A stretch of DNA of 64,000 nucleotides, from NCBI GenBank assembly GCA_965205785.1, contig OZ242188.1, positions 1,798,001-1,862,000 of the forward strand, given 5' to 3'. The first letter of the stretch is position 1. Each line of letters opens with the position of its first letter. This stretch comes from BJGV01 sp965205785 (lineage in GTDB: Bacteria; Pseudomonadota; Gammaproteobacteria; Burkholderiales; Nitrosomonadaceae). This document shows positions 17,670-27,938 of this stretch, piece after piece. The notes beneath the pieces are model-generated. The model searched no databases and was not told the origin of the DNA. It worked only from the letters and a program-made list of their open reading frames with translations. The position numbers were made by a program, and so were the translations under genes.

Positions 17670-17918
17670 ATGAATATTAAAAAATTTATTTCTGATATTG
17701 GTGGTCGAAGGAATCTTATCTTATCAACAGGATTAACAAAAGGTCGTATTTCACAATGGGTCACTAATAATTATATCCCGCGTTCCTGGATAAAATTTCT
17801 AAATGAAAGATACCCCGTTGAATGTTTTATAAATGGTATATCAGAATCAAAAAGTTTTAATGTTTCTACATCAATTTCTAATGCAGCTTCATCAGATCAT
17901 AAGAATCATAGGTTTTAA
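17670..17918 (+). CDS. Cro/YdaS-like repressor (prophage 1)
   Basis: 82 aa with a short helix-turn-helix (ISDIGGRRNLILSTGLTKGR then ISQWVTNNYIPRSW) of the YdaS/Cro family. There is no Shine-Dalgarno, and the ATG lies where transcription should begin. The bases around the start (TATTTGTTATGAA) are the same in prophage 2. Predicted lytic-side switch protein. The 281 nt after it hold nothing I can support. Confidence 0.72.
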   Translation: MNIKKFISDIGGRRNLILSTGLTKGRISQWVTNNYIPRSWIKFLNERYPVECFINGISESKSFNVSTSISNAASSDHKNHRF

Positions 17919-18199
17919 AAAACATTGTTCTCCAGATTTTTAATTATATATAGATGAAAAATATAGTGATCATTAGTATCTTTGAAACTTACATGAGTTG
18001 TTATTTATTTATTAAAAAGGTGTATTGAGTATAAAGCTTTATTCTATAGTTTTTGATGTTATACAGAAAAGATGAGCCTCTGATTCATAGCTTACAAGAA
18101 GGTTTAGTATTTAAGGTGCAGTTCATAATTTTTGTTTGTATTTAGAGCAAAAAATAAAACTATTAGGCATATTTCTCAATAAATTACAGTTAATATCCT

Positions 18200-18931
18200 G
18201 TGAACTACTATAGTTTTCATATTGGTGATTACAGAAGAGATACCACTCATCTCTCAATGCTAGAACATGGGGCATACAGGCAATTACTTGACTGGATATA
18301 TTTAGATGAAAAGCCAATACCCAAAGAAATTGAATTAGTGTTTCGTAGGTTATCAGCAAAAACTAAAAATGACAGAAAAGCTATTATGACTGTATTGAAT
18401 GAAATGTTTATTCTAACAGATAACGGTTATACCCAAAGGAGAGCAACCTCTGAAATAACAAATTACCATGGGAAGGCAGAAAGGGCGAGGAATAATGGAA
18501 AGCTAGGCGGGAGGCCCAAAAAAACCAAGGTGGTTTCAAGTCGGATATCAGTAAAAACCAAGACGAAAACTAACCAGAAATTAATAACCAATAACCATCA
18601 ACCACAATCTAATGAAGATACAATTTTTCTTTTAAAGCTTTTATCACTTTCTGTCAGAAAACAAACTGCTTTTGATTGGATAAAACTAAGAAAGGAACAG
18701 AGAGCTACAATTTCAGAAACGGTAATAAAGGGGCTTATCAGAGAATCAAAAAAAGCAGAGTTATCTCTTGATCAAGTACTTATGATTTGCTGTGAAAGAG
18801 GTTGGCGTGGATTTAAGGCTGAATGGACCAACGAAGTAGTAACTCAAAATAAAGAGAAATTTGATGGTCTAACTTATGTAAATCAAAAAAAGAAATTACC
18901 AAATTTAAGTGAGAGAAGCATTGAGTATTAA
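18200..18931 (+). CDS. DUF1376 family phage replication protein
   Basis: 243 aa with GTG start. The N-terminus YYSFHIGDYRRDTTHLSMLE followed by a GAYRQLLDWIYLDE segment is the DUF1376 domain (residues 1-90) found in phage replication-initiation proteins. A Lys/Thr-rich linker follows, then a C-terminal helical domain (residues 135-230). It overlaps the next gene by 23 nt. Likely an origin-binding or primosome protein (inference from family position). Confidence 0.8.
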   Translation: MNYYSFHIGDYRRDTTHLSMLEHGAYRQLLDWIYLDEKPIPKEIELVFRRLSAKTKNDRKAIMTVLNEMFILTDNGYTQRRATSEITNYHGKAERARNNGKLGGRPKKTKVVSSRISVKTKTKTNQKLITNNHQPQSNEDTIFLLKLLSLSVRKQTAFDWIKLRKEQRATISETVIKGLIRESKKAELSLDQVLMICCERGWRGFKAEWTNEVVTQNKEKFDGLTYVNQKKKLPNLSERSIEY

Positions 18932-19325
18932 GACTAAAGTTAGAAATACTTCTATCTGGTTACAGATGCACCCATCTTTGGGTGTGTCAATCATGGATTA
19001 TCTATATTCAAAATTTGATGGCATGTATCCGGGCAAGTGGCGTTCAGCTCATCCTAACCAAACTAGCGTACAAAATTGGCGCAATACATGGGCTGAGGCT
19101 TTTGATGAAGAGCATATTACTCCAGGCCAGGTTAAGGCGGGGATTGATCAATGTAGAAAATTGTTTGATTGGCCACCATCATTAACAGAATTCTTAAAAG
19201 CATGCACTAATTCAGTACCTCATATGCACAGAAACTTTCAGCAAACTATCTCTCATAGAATGACAAAGGAGGAGCGTTTGGCCGGGCTAAGGAAAATTAG
19301 AGAAATATCTAAAATATTGCATTAA
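18909..19325 (+). CDS. replication protein P-like (helicase loader candidate)
   Basis: 138 aa. A compact helical protein with WRNTWAEAFDEEHITPGQVK and FDWPPSLTEFLKAC, a pattern seen in lambda P-like phage proteins downstream of DUF1376 genes. It overlaps the DUF1376 gene and would cooperate with it in recruiting host helicase. Assignment is by context and motif memory only. A later in-frame start near 18924 is possible. Confidence 0.55.
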   Translation: MREALSIKTKVRNTSIWLQMHPSLGVSIMDYLYSKFDGMYPGKWRSAHPNQTSVQNWRNTWAEAFDEEHITPGQVKAGIDQCRKLFDWPPSLTEFLKACTNSVPHMHRNFQQTISHRMTKEERLAGLRKIREISKILH

Positions 19326-19552
19326 ATCTATTTTAGATAACAATGAGAAACACATATTATTAAGCTAAAAAAATGAAAAGAGGTAGTTTAATACTTTAGT
19401 TTCCAAACTATCATTTAGAAATATTGTGCATACTTTATTTAGGGACTAATACTATTTAATTAATAAAATTGGAAATATTTGGCATGGTGATTGCTGATGT
19501 TATAAATAAGGAAAAATTTCCTCAGTATTTATTACAATTTTATGAGATAAAT

Positions 19553-19855
19553 ATGAATACTAATACTAATACTAATACTAATAAAAACATTATTACACTA
19601 CTATCAGCTCGTGATCAGCTAGATAGAAGGCGTTGCGGCCATTCGGTAATCATAGTTGATGAATATAAGTCTGAAGTTGAGTGTGAGAGTTGTGGTGAGA
19701 AACTTAATCCTATAGCTATATTATTAAGAATTGCATCAGAGGAAAGTATATGGAAAGTAAAAATACAAGGAATAAAAGCTATGGAAAAAAGACTTGAGGA
19801 GAGGCGCCGGGTTAAGTGCGAATTTTGTCATAAATTGACAAAAATACGTAATTAA
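19553..19855 (+). CDS. zinc-ribbon phage protein with N-terminal microsatellite (100 aa)
   Basis: ATG at 19553 (a TTG at 19469 would add 28 residues). The N-terminus MNTNTNTNTNKN is encoded by the AATACT tandem repeat at 19556-19582. Then come RRCGH...CESCGEKLNP and a final CEFCHK, giving two CxxC-type pairs for zinc binding. It sits between replication genes and the antiterminator-like gene, as small zinc-ribbon or NinX-type proteins do in lambdoid phages. Specific function unknown. Confidence 0.6.
   Translation: MNTNTNTNTNKNIITLLSARDQLDRRRCGHSVIIVDEYKSEVECESCGEKLNPIAILLRIASEESIWKVKIQGIKAMEKRLEERRRVKCEFCHKLTKIRN
19556..19582 (+). repeat. 6-bp tandem repeat (AATACT x4.5)
   Basis: In-frame microsatellite coding for Asn-Thr repeats at the start of the zinc-ribbon gene. 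Copy-number change keeps the frame. Confidence 0.85.
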
Positions 19856-20036
19856 CGAGAAAAATTATCATTACAGTAGAATTAATAGCTTGCAATTTGC
19901 AAGTAAGATTATTTTATGATTCATAAGAAGTAGTGAGTTTTGTTGATATGGAATATAAATAGTTCCTCTTTAGAAATAATAGAGTAGAAGAATATATAGT
20001 TAATTTATAAACAATAGGTGTTTCCAAAGATTAAAA

Positions 20037-20396
20037 ATGATCGAATCATTGGTAATTAATCGCCTTCTTAAGTGGGCAAGATGGAAATTAAATACTGGTT
20101 TGACTCTTGGGTATCCTTCTCAGGTGAATTTTGTACGTTTAGCTCCAGGCACTACACATTTTCCTGATGCTGGTATTGAATTAGATTGTAATTTGACAGA
20201 TAAAGCGATTAATTTGTTACCTGAAATCTATAAAATTATAATTAGGCTTGAATATATTGACACATTTAATAATGAGGAACAACGAGCGCATTGTTATGGA
20301 AAATCAAGGCGGACTTATCGCAGTGACAGAGCGACAGCTTATCAATTATTAGGTAATTTGCTTGATTCAAATATTCAGCCAAACAATAATGAGTAA
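20037..20396 (+). CDS. phage antitermination protein Q-like
   Basis: 119 aa. The C-terminal YGKSRRTYRSDRATAYQLLG looks like the sigma-region-4-like HTH of phage Q/RinA-type late regulators. The position fits: last gene of the early region, directly followed by a promoter (20404-20430) and intrinsic terminator (20551-20576), as lambda Q is followed by pR'-tR'. The stop codon overlaps the promoter repeat. Assignment rests on context as much as on sequence. Confidence 0.6.
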   Translation: MIESLVINRLLKWARWKLNTGLTLGYPSQVNFVRLAPGTTHFPDAGIELDCNLTDKAINLLPEIYKIIIRLEYIDTFNNEEQRAHCYGKSRRTYRSDRATAYQLLGNLLDSNIQPNNNE

Positions 20397-20442
20397 AGAA
20401 TACTTGACTTATCCGCCAAAATCTTATATATAGGTATAAAGT
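20394..20442 (+). promoter_or_regulatory. late promoter, copy A (in front of Rhs cargo)
   Basis: TTGACT (20404-20409) followed by an AT-rich -10 region (TATATA at 20425-20430 or 20427-20432) and a conserved GGTATAAAGT block (20433-20442). The stretch aligns without gaps to 31826-31873 in front of the tail operon. It carries the AAGAATACTTGAC half of the repressor operator. A weak, decayed hairpin (20471-20492) follows. Confidence 0.65.
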
Positions 20443-20550
20443 ACGAAAGTAACGTACAAAAATTATAAAATCCGCCAAAGAGCGAGCTTTTTATTATTTA
20501 ATATAGATCCCATATACACACATACATAAGCAGATATAAACAGATTATGA

Positions 20551-20576
20551 AGCCCGCCGAAGAGCGGGCTTTTTTT
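20551..20576 (+). terminator. intrinsic terminator before the Rhs gene (tR'-like)
   Basis: Stem AGCCCGC / GCGGGCT with a 6-nt loop, followed by seven Ts. It lies between late promoter A and the Rhs gene, so the cargo would be read only when the terminator is passed. Confidence 0.85.
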
Positions 20577-20628
20577 ATTTTAGTTCCAATTTAAGCGGAT
20601 ACAAGAATCATTTAAAGAGAATATAACC

Positions 20629-23600
20629 ATGAATCAATTTCAAAACTTAATTACTGTATTACTACTAAGTACTGCAGCATTATTTATTAGCTCTGCAGGA
20701 TTTACACATGCAGCCACGACGACAATAGATAATACGGATCCAGGATTTAGTGTAACCGGCACCTGGCCAACTTCTACTGTCGTATCAGGTTTTGAAGGAA
20801 GTAACTATCAGCATCACTTTGCCAATGGCAGTGCACCAGGCGCAATCACTGTAGATAACACCGATCCTGAATTTAGTGTTACAGGAACCTGGCCAACCTC
20901 CACTGTAGTTAGTGGCTTTTTTGGTAGTAACTATCAGCATCACTTTGCCAATGGTGATGAGCCTTCCGCTATTATCGTGGATAACCCGAATGGTACAGCC
21001 ACAGGAACCTGGCCTACCTCTACCCATACAAGTGGTTTCTTCGGTGCAAACTATCAGTTTCATGCTACAGGTACAGGTTCCAACACCTTTACCTGGACAC
21101 CGGTTATACCTTCATCTGACAGTTATAACGTCTATGCACGTTGGACTGCTCATCCTAACCGTGCATCTGATGCGAAATACACAGTTACCCACGCGGGAGG
21201 TAATACAGTAGTAACCGTTAATCAGAAACAAAATAATGGTATCTGGATGTTACTGGGTACCTTTACGATGGATTCGGGTCAGGGCCATCAGGTCAGCCTC
21301 TCAGATGATGCCAATGGTTTTGTGATTGCGGATGCAGTCAAAGTAGTACCAGTAGGTGCGCTACCTAGCACGGCAACTTGGACTCCTACTGTCCCTGTTG
21401 CAGGAAGCTATAAAGTCTTTGCACGTTGGACGCAGCATCCGAACCGGGCAACTGATGCTCAATACACTGTGAAACATGACGGAGGAGATACGGTTGTTTC
21501 CGTAGATCAGCAGGTAAATGGCGGACAATTCAATTTGCTGGGCACTTTTAATTTAACACCTGGACAAGGACATGGCGTGAGCCTGACAGATCAGGCAAAC
21601 GGATTTGTAATTGCAGATGCAGTCCAGATTTTAGATGCAAATGCTCCTGAATTTAATGCAGCAACCTGGACTCCTAATGTGGCTCCTGGGCAGTATGAAG
21701 TATATGCAAAATGGACAGAGCATCCAAACCGAGCAACGAATGCTACGTACACAATTAATCATACTCAGGGTACGGCTGTAGTTATTAAAAGTCAGGAGTT
21801 TGATGGGGGACAATTTAATTTACTGGGTACTTTTAGTCTAGACGGATCCAGCACGATTATGCTGGATGATCGGGCAGATGGTTTTGTAATAGCAGATGCA
21901 ATTCAGCTAGTTTCCATTGATAATACTGCTCCTATTGCGAATGCCGGAGGCAATCTAAGTGTTAATGTCGGAACAGTAGTAAATTTAGATGGCAGTGCTT
22001 CCTCTGATCAGGAAGGTAATCCGCTTACATTCCAGTGGACATTTATCTCTAAGCCGGCAGCTAGTCAGGCAAGCTTAACTGGTGCAACCACAGCTACTCC
22101 TTCTTTCACTGCTGATGTAGCAGGAAATTATGTAGTCGGTTTAATCGTTAATGACGGACAACTTGACAGTGCTCAGGATCAAGTATTAATTGAAGCCAGT
22201 GTTCCAAACGGACCACCTGTACTAGGTGCTATCGGCGATCAAACTGTTGATTTAGGTACTACTCTTACACTTACCGTGTCTGCAACTGATCCGGATGGAG
22301 ATACTCTTCAGTTTTCAGCTCAGCCATTACCTTTACCGGAAGGTGCTACGTTAAATACGATGACCGGGGAGTTTGAGTTTGAACCCACCACACCGCAAGC
22401 AGGAAGTATTCCACTAACCTTTATTGTTAGTGATGGAGTGACAACGGATACCGAGTCCATAACGATAACGGTACCGGCACCAAATGGTTCTGATCCTACT
22501 GAACTTAGCGGACGCTTACTAGATGCAAATTCATTAGCACTAGGAACAGAAGTACCAATCGTTGGAGGCACGGTTAGTATTTTAAATACTGCCCAAAGTG
22601 CAATATCCGATGCTAATGGTAACTTTACCATCACCAATCTTGCAGGCGGAAGTCAGATACTCGATATTGATGCTTCTACTGCAGCACCTGCTCCCGATGG
22701 TTCTACTTATGCCGGTTTCCGGGAAGAGATAGAACTCATTGCCAATGTAGATAATATTGAAACGAGGCCTTTCTCACTACCGCGAATTGATGCGACCAGT
22801 CTGACTACCGTAAATCCTGCTGTCACTACTGTTGTGACGAATCCGGGTTTGAATATATCCCTGACAGTTGCTCCCAATACAGCAAAGAATCCGGATGGAA
22901 CCGATTTTACAGGACAGCTATCGATCTCTGCAGTTCCTCCTGGTTTGGCGCCTGCAGCGCTTCCTGATTTTCTCGAGACCAATCAACTCATCACGATTCA
23001 GCCGGTAGGAGTCACTTTTTCTACGCCGGCTGCCATTACTTTACCTAATACGAATAATTACCCGGTCGGAAACCAGGTCAACATCTGGTCGCTGGATGCA
23101 GAGAACGGTGTATTTCATATTGTCGGTATAGGAGAAGTGAGTCCGGACGGATTAACCATCCAGACAGTTACAGGTGGAATACGCGCAGCTGACTGGTATG
23201 GCGAGTGGATTAACCAATCTACATCAGGCCCCCTCGCTAATAATTTAAATCAGGATCTTTGCAAAGAGCAAGGGAGAAAAGCCGGATCAGTCGCCTCACT
23301 TTGTACGGGTGGGCTATCAGAGACACATCAGTTAGTACCTTATTTTAGTCAGGGACAAACACGTCAGTTGGAGCTGGTTTATAACAGTGTTAGTGCAGAT
23401 CCCAGCCCTGTTATTGGAAATGACATTTTGATTTCAAGACTCATCCCAGTGCCTGATTCGCTCTCTGCCAGACTTAGTGTCGGAGGTGTTAATCAGGGTC
23501 AGGAGTTTTATACCTCTACAGCAGGGTTAAGTGAATCACTGGATGAACCCGTCCATCAGGCAGTTCAGTTTGATGCAAGTGGCTTTCCTACCGGTAGCTA

Positions 23601-26600
23601 TGATTATCGTTTGTTGAGTACGAATAATTTTTCAAATGGATCAATATCTGGCGTTGTAAACGATAAAGTATTAATAAATAATGAAGAGAACAGTCCGTTT
23701 GGTTCCGGCTGGACTTTGAGCGGATTACACAAAATTCATTTACAAAATGATGGTCAAATATTACTCACTAAGGGTGATGGCTCCATCCTCCGGTTTGCTG
23801 CAGAAGGTGCAGTTCTACCAATTTCCTACCAGGCACCACCACAGGATTATTCAACCTTGGTTCAAAATGCAAATGGAACGTTCACACGAACAACTAAATT
23901 CGGAATGGTTTTTGAGTTTGATGCGCAAGGATTACTGACGCAAAAAACAGATCGGAATGGCAATACGACGACTTATAGTTATAACCAGGGTTTATTAACC
24001 AGTATTACGGATCCGGTTGGTAAAGTCATGATTTTTACTTACACCAATGGTCTGTTGACCAGCATTACAGATCCGGCGTCCCGTGTGACATCCTTTGCCC
24101 ATAATGGGAATGGTGACTTAACACAAATTACGGATCCGGATAGTTCGGTTCGGAGTTTTGGCTATGATGCTGATCATCATTTAACCACTCAGACCAGCAA
24201 ACGCGGATTTATTACTACCTACGAATATACTTTCTCAGGACACTTCTCTCGTTCGAATCGGCCAGACGGTACGACTCGGGAAATGGTTGCCGGGCAAACA
24301 TTCGGATTGATTGATCCTGCAGGATCAGTAGGAACGACTCCGTCCAATCCGGCACCATTTGTCCGCCCAGATGAAGTCATTGCAACCTTTACAGGTGGGA
24401 AAGGAGAAGTCACTCAATATGAGACTGATCGTTTCGGTGCGCCGACCAAAAAGATTGATCCGAATGCAATCACTACCATTACGGAACGTGATGAAAGTGG
24501 AATCGGGGCCGTAGATGGAACAATCATCGGACCGGTAGGATTTACTGCCGGAAAGGTAGGCTTAGCTTTCGATTTTACACAACCTAATAATTCAATCAAT
24601 TTTGGTAATGTCGTAGGTAATTTTGGCACAGGTGATTTCACAATCTCATTCTGGATTAAAACCGATAATACAATGTTGACCGGTTTACTAAACAAGCGAC
24701 CTCTTTGCGATCGCGGTAGTATGTGGGGGATCAGAAAAGGTGGCGGGGTAGTTATTGAAGTAGATGACGGAATTAATCTGAACGCTCCTGGTACTCAATC
24801 TCCCTTTATAACTGATGGACAATACCATCTTATTAATTTTGTTCGCCAGGGTAATACAGTTAGTGCCTATGCGGATGCAATGCTTGAAATATCAAACAGT
24901 ACCCCCGGTGTAACCAATGTAGTTAACAGCGCACCAGTTCTTATGGGCACCGGCCCTTGTGTGCCATTTCCTGGAACTGTTGAGTTTGCGGGTCAGTTAG
25001 ATGAAGTTGAATTCTATGACAGAGCATTAACACAGGCCGAAATCCAGACTTTATTTGATAATGGAAATAATGGTGTTGTGTCAGAACTTGGTGCGACACA
25101 CCGCTGGTCGGGCGAAGGGAATGCGAATGGTGTGAGTAATGACAATAACGCACAGGGTCTGCCAACTAAAGTTATCCGTCCTGACCTGTCAGAAACTACA
25201 AACCTTTATGATGATAAGGGTAACCTGACAACAAGAACTGAAGGATTTAATGGGGCAACAACTGAAACTACATATGATCCTCAGTTTAGTCTGGCCGCTT
25301 CTTTAAAAGATCCAGAGAACAATACAACTACATTTACTCGTAACGTAACTAATGGTGATCTGGAAACGATTACTAATGCACTGACTCATCAAACACAGCT
25401 GATGTATAACGCAGCTGGTCAGGTTACTCAAATGACCGACGCGAATGGGCTTGTAACAAGTATTACTTACAATGCTACCAGTGGCATGCCGGAAATTATT
25501 ACAGAAACTCCGCCGGCAGGAGGAGGGTTAACGCGTGCTTCAACCATCACCTATGATGCAGCAGGACAAATTAAGACCGTAACTACACCCACTAATATTC
25601 TCCTAACCTTTAATTATGATCTAAATGGACGTGTATCAAATATTGTAGACAGTCTCAATCAGCGCATTGAATTTGTTTATGATGAAGAGGGCAATCGTAT
25701 TAACAACCAAACGTTGGAAAGTGATGGGTCCACCCTTGCCTTTACTATGATGCAAACTTTCGACACATTGAATCGACTAGCTACATCGATACAACCACAT
25801 ATTGTTGGTCTGGATTCTGTTCAACAATTTGAATATGACGGTACAGGTAATTTGGATCGTTTCATTGATCCGAAAGGCCAGGAAAGTACCAATCAGTATG
25901 ATACTGGCAATCGACACACAAGTCAGATCAATGCATTAATTGGTACAACATCCTTTACCTATAACGACAATGGTGACCTAACACGTGTTGTATCGCCTAA
26001 CGGCGCACAAACTGATTATGCGGTCGACTCATTGGGACGGATTACCACTGAGACTAGTCCAGACCGGGGCGTCCTGACTTATACTTACGATTTAAATAAT
26101 AATCTTAAGACTTTGACGGATGCACGTGGTATCACTCGTACTCTTGATTATGATGTTCTCAATCGCCTCACTTCGATTACTTTTCCAAACACCCAGGAAA
26201 ATGTCAGCTTAAGTTATGACAATTGTACTTTTGGTGTAGGTCGTCTGTGTAGTTTTACTGATGAATCAGGTACTACCAGCATGCAATATGATGCCCATGG
26301 GAATGTTACTAACGTAGCCTATAACCGAGAAGGCATTAATTATACACAGGTGTATCAGTATGATGCCGGGAACAGGGTCAGTAGCCTGACACTTCCTTCA
26401 GGCCGCCAGATCACATACCAGCGTGATGGTTTACAACGAATCAACCAGATTAGCAGTACTGTGAATGCACAGAATCTGGTTATCCTCGATCAGATTGGCT
26501 ATAACGCCAACGATCAGATTACGCAGCGTACTTTTAGCAATGGCCTGGTTGAAACCCGATCCTATGATCTTCAAAGTCGATTGTTGGATATACAACTAGG

Positions 26601-27924
26601 TGGCATTGATACGACCAACCTGACCTATGATGCGAATAGCAATGTGCTTACTCGTAACACCACCAGTGATACTCACAGCTATAGTTATGACGTTTTAGAT
26701 CGAATTGATACTGAGACTAACAATGGCAGCAGTACTTCTTATCAATTTGATACAAACGACAATCGACTTAACCAGACAGAAGGGGCTCAGGTTACCAATT
26801 ATGTGTATAGTCCATTAAGTAACAGACTAGATACAATTGACAGTGCTTCTTTAAGTTATGATACTGCTGGGAATTTGACTGTAGATGGACAAGGTCGGGA
26901 TCTAATCTACAATAATGCAGGGCGTCTTATAGAAATTCAAAATAGTGGTCAAACATTAGTTGAATATCGCTATGGTAATAATGGATTACGTTCACACAAA
27001 ATTTCTAGTTCAGGAACGATCATCTACCATTATGATCAGTTTGGGAACCTGATCAGTGAAACGACGGATACAGGTATATCAATTCGGGATTATATATGGC
27101 ATCAAAATCAGCCTGTAGGGCAAATTGATGTAAGCACTAATCCAACTCCTGATAGCGTCACTTATATTCATACAGACCATCTGAATACAGCAAGGTTGGC
27201 AACTGATCTTAATCAAGCCATTACTTGGCGTTGGGAAGGTAAAGCTTTTGGAAATACTCAACCTCAAAATTTAGGCTCCACAATTAATTTAAGGTTCCCC
27301 GGACAATATGCAGATGCTGAATCAGGGTTTAATTACAATCACTTCAGATATTATGATCCTGAAACAGGGAGGTATATCTCTAGTGATCCAGTTGGGACTC
27401 TGGGTGGTAGTAATACGTATGTATATGTTCGAAAAAATCCATTAATTTTTATTGATCCTACAGGATTAATTATTGGTGAGCTTGCAGAATTAATTATTTG
27501 TTCTTTATTAGAAGATCTCTTAGGTAGAAACTCCATTCTTGGCAACTTACTTGGGGACAACGTATCAATTGATTTAAATGTTGGTGGAGGTAGAGGTAAA
27601 AAAGGGGTGGCACTTGGACTTTCTTTATCAGCTAGTGGAGTAACAGGAAGTGCTACCGGTGGTCCAGGTGTTGGTGCGGGAATAAGCCTTGGTGTTTCGA
27701 AAACATTTGATATTAGCAGTAAAATTGATAATCTTGGCGGCGTAGGTACCAAGGTTGTTGTTACAGGAGGGAGGCTATTTGGTGGCGCTGTTTCATTAGA
27801 TCAGGGTACAGGTGGTGTTTCATCTACTGTTACAGCAGGCATTGGTTTTGGTGGCGGTGTTGTAGCAGGGGTCACTGGGTTTACGAAACTGTTAGATTGC
27901 GAAGATGAGCCATGTAATCGTTAA
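20629..27924 (+). CDS. secreted Rhs/YD-repeat protein, polymorphic-toxin type (2431 aa)
   Basis: Sec signal peptide (1-29, ending THA). Then three short repeats with GTWPTSTVVSGFFGSNYQ (34-150); three golvesin-like beta domains (about 153-241, 249-336, 344-430, each with HPNRAxxAxYT and GFVIADA); PKD-like (432-524) and cadherin/He-PIG-like (527-618) domains; a carboxypeptidase-regulatory-like domain (624-720); YD repeats from about 1100; a LamG-like domain inserted at about 1298-1481; YD repeats to 2175; and the Rhs core end with YIHTDHLNTARL and RYYDPETGRYISSDPVG. After PTGL the variable tip (2282-2431) is Gly/Val-rich and matches no toxin I know. Base composition is visibly richer in G+C than the phage genes, a sign of transfer. 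Confidence 0.9.
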   Translation: MNQFQNLITVLLLSTAALFISSAGFTHAATTTIDNTDPGFSVTGTWPTSTVVSGFEGSNYQHHFANGSAPGAITVDNTDPEFSVTGTWPTSTVVSGFFGSNYQHHFANGDEPSAIIVDNPNGTATGTWPTSTHTSGFFGANYQFHATGTGSNTFTWTPVIPSSDSYNVYARWTAHPNRASDAKYTVTHAGGNTVVTVNQKQNNGIWMLLGTFTMDSGQGHQVSLSDDANGFVIADAVKVVPVGALPSTATWTPTVPVAGSYKVFARWTQHPNRATDAQYTVKHDGGDTVVSVDQQVNGGQFNLLGTFNLTPGQGHGVSLTDQANGFVIADAVQILDANAPEFNAATWTPNVAPGQYEVYAKWTEHPNRATNATYTINHTQGTAVVIKSQEFDGGQFNLLGTFSLDGSSTIMLDDRADGFVIADAIQLVSIDNTAPIANAGGNLSVNVGTVVNLDGSASSDQEGNPLTFQWTFISKPAASQASLTGATTATPSFTADVAGNYVVGLIVNDGQLDSAQDQVLIEASVPNGPPVLGAIGDQTVDLGTTLTLTVSATDPDGDTLQFSAQPLPLPEGATLNTMTGEFEFEPTTPQAGSIPLTFIVSDGVTTDTESITITVPAPNGSDPTELSGRLLDANSLALGTEVPIVGGTVSILNTAQSAISDANGNFTITNLAGGSQILDIDASTAAPAPDGSTYAGFREEIELIANVDNIETRPFSLPRIDATSLTTVNPAVTTVVTNPGLNISLTVAPNTAKNPDGTDFTGQLSISAVPPGLAPAALPDFLETNQLITIQPVGVTFSTPAAITLPNTNNYPVGNQVNIWSLDAENGVFHIVGIGEVSPDGLTIQTVTGGIRAADWYGEWINQSTSGPLANNLNQDLCKEQGRKAGSVASLCTGGLSETHQLVPYFSQGQTRQLELVYNSVSADPSPVIGNDILISRLIPVPDSLSARLSVGGVNQGQEFYTSTAGLSESLDEPVHQAVQFDASGFPTGSYDYRLLSTNNFSNGSISGVVNDKVLINNEENSPFGSGWTLSGLHKIHLQNDGQILLTKGDGSILRFAAEGAVLPISYQAPPQDYSTLVQNANGTFTRTTKFGMVFEFDAQGLLTQKTDRNGNTTTYSYNQGLLTSITDPVGKVMIFTYTNGLLTSITDPASRVTSFAHNGNGDLTQITDPDSSVRSFGYDADHHLTTQTSKRGFITTYEYTFSGHFSRSNRPDGTTREMVAGQTFGLIDPAGSVGTTPSNPAPFVRPDEVIATFTGGKGEVTQYETDRFGAPTKKIDPNAITTITERDESGIGAVDGTIIGPVGFTAGKVGLAFDFTQPNNSINFGNVVGNFGTGDFTISFWIKTDNTMLTGLLNKRPLCDRGSMWGIRKGGGVVIEVDDGINLNAPGTQSPFITDGQYHLINFVRQGNTVSAYADAMLEISNSTPGVTNVVNSAPVLMGTGPCVPFPGTVEFAGQLDEVEFYDRALTQAEIQTLFDNGNNGVVSELGATHRWSGEGNANGVSNDNNAQGLPTKVIRPDLSETTNLYDDKGNLTTRTEGFNGATTETTYDPQFSLAASLKDPENNTTTFTRNVTNGDLETITNALTHQTQLMYNAAGQVTQMTDANGLVTSITYNATSGMPEIITETPPAGGGLTRASTITYDAAGQIKTVTTPTNILLTFNYDLNGRVSNIVDSLNQRIEFVYDEEGNRINNQTLESDGSTLAFTMMQTFDTLNRLATSIQPHIVGLDSVQQFEYDGTGNLDRFIDPKGQESTNQYDTGNRHTSQINALIGTTSFTYNDNGDLTRVVSPNGAQTDYAVDSLGRITTETSPDRGVLTYTYDLNNNLKTLTDARGITRTLDYDVLNRLTSITFPNTQENVSLSYDNCTFGVGRLCSFTDESGTTSMQYDAHGNVTNVAYNREGINYTQVYQYDAGNRVSSLTLPSGRQITYQRDGLQRINQISSTVNAQNLVILDQIGYNANDQITQRTFSNGLVETRSYDLQSRLLDIQLGGIDTTNLTYDANSNVLTRNTTSDTHSYSYDVLDRIDTETNNGSSTSYQFDTNDNRLNQTEGAQVTNYVYSPLSNRLDTIDSASLSYDTAGNLTVDGQGRDLIYNNAGRLIEIQNSGQTLVEYRYGNNGLRSHKISSSGTIIYHYDQFGNLISETTDTGISIRDYIWHQNQPVGQIDVSTNPTPDSVTYIHTDHLNTARLATDLNQAITWRWEGKAFGNTQPQNLGSTINLRFPGQYADAESGFNYNHFRYYDPETGRYISSDPVGTLGGSNTYVYVRKNPLIFIDPTGLIIGELAELIICSLLEDLLGRNSILGNLLGDNVSIDLNVGGGRGKKGVALGLSLSASGVTGSATGGPGVGAGISLGVSKTFDISSKIDNLGGVGTKVVVTGGRLFGGAVSLDQGTGGVSSTVTAGIGFGGGVVAGVTGFTKLLDCEDEPCNR
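20730..21075 (+). repeat. three 123-126 bp tandem coding repeats in Rhs N-terminus
   Basis: Units begin near 20730, 20853 and 20979. Each encodes GTWPTST-x3-SGF-x-G-x-NYQ; the first two are the closest. They are partial golvesin-type half-domains. Confidence 0.75.
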
Positions 27925-27938
27925 AGGTTTTAGGTAAT

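Noticed and set aside
22320..22982. Antisense ORFs within the Rhs gene
   Set aside because: Shadows of a long, strongly coding frame; no start signals.
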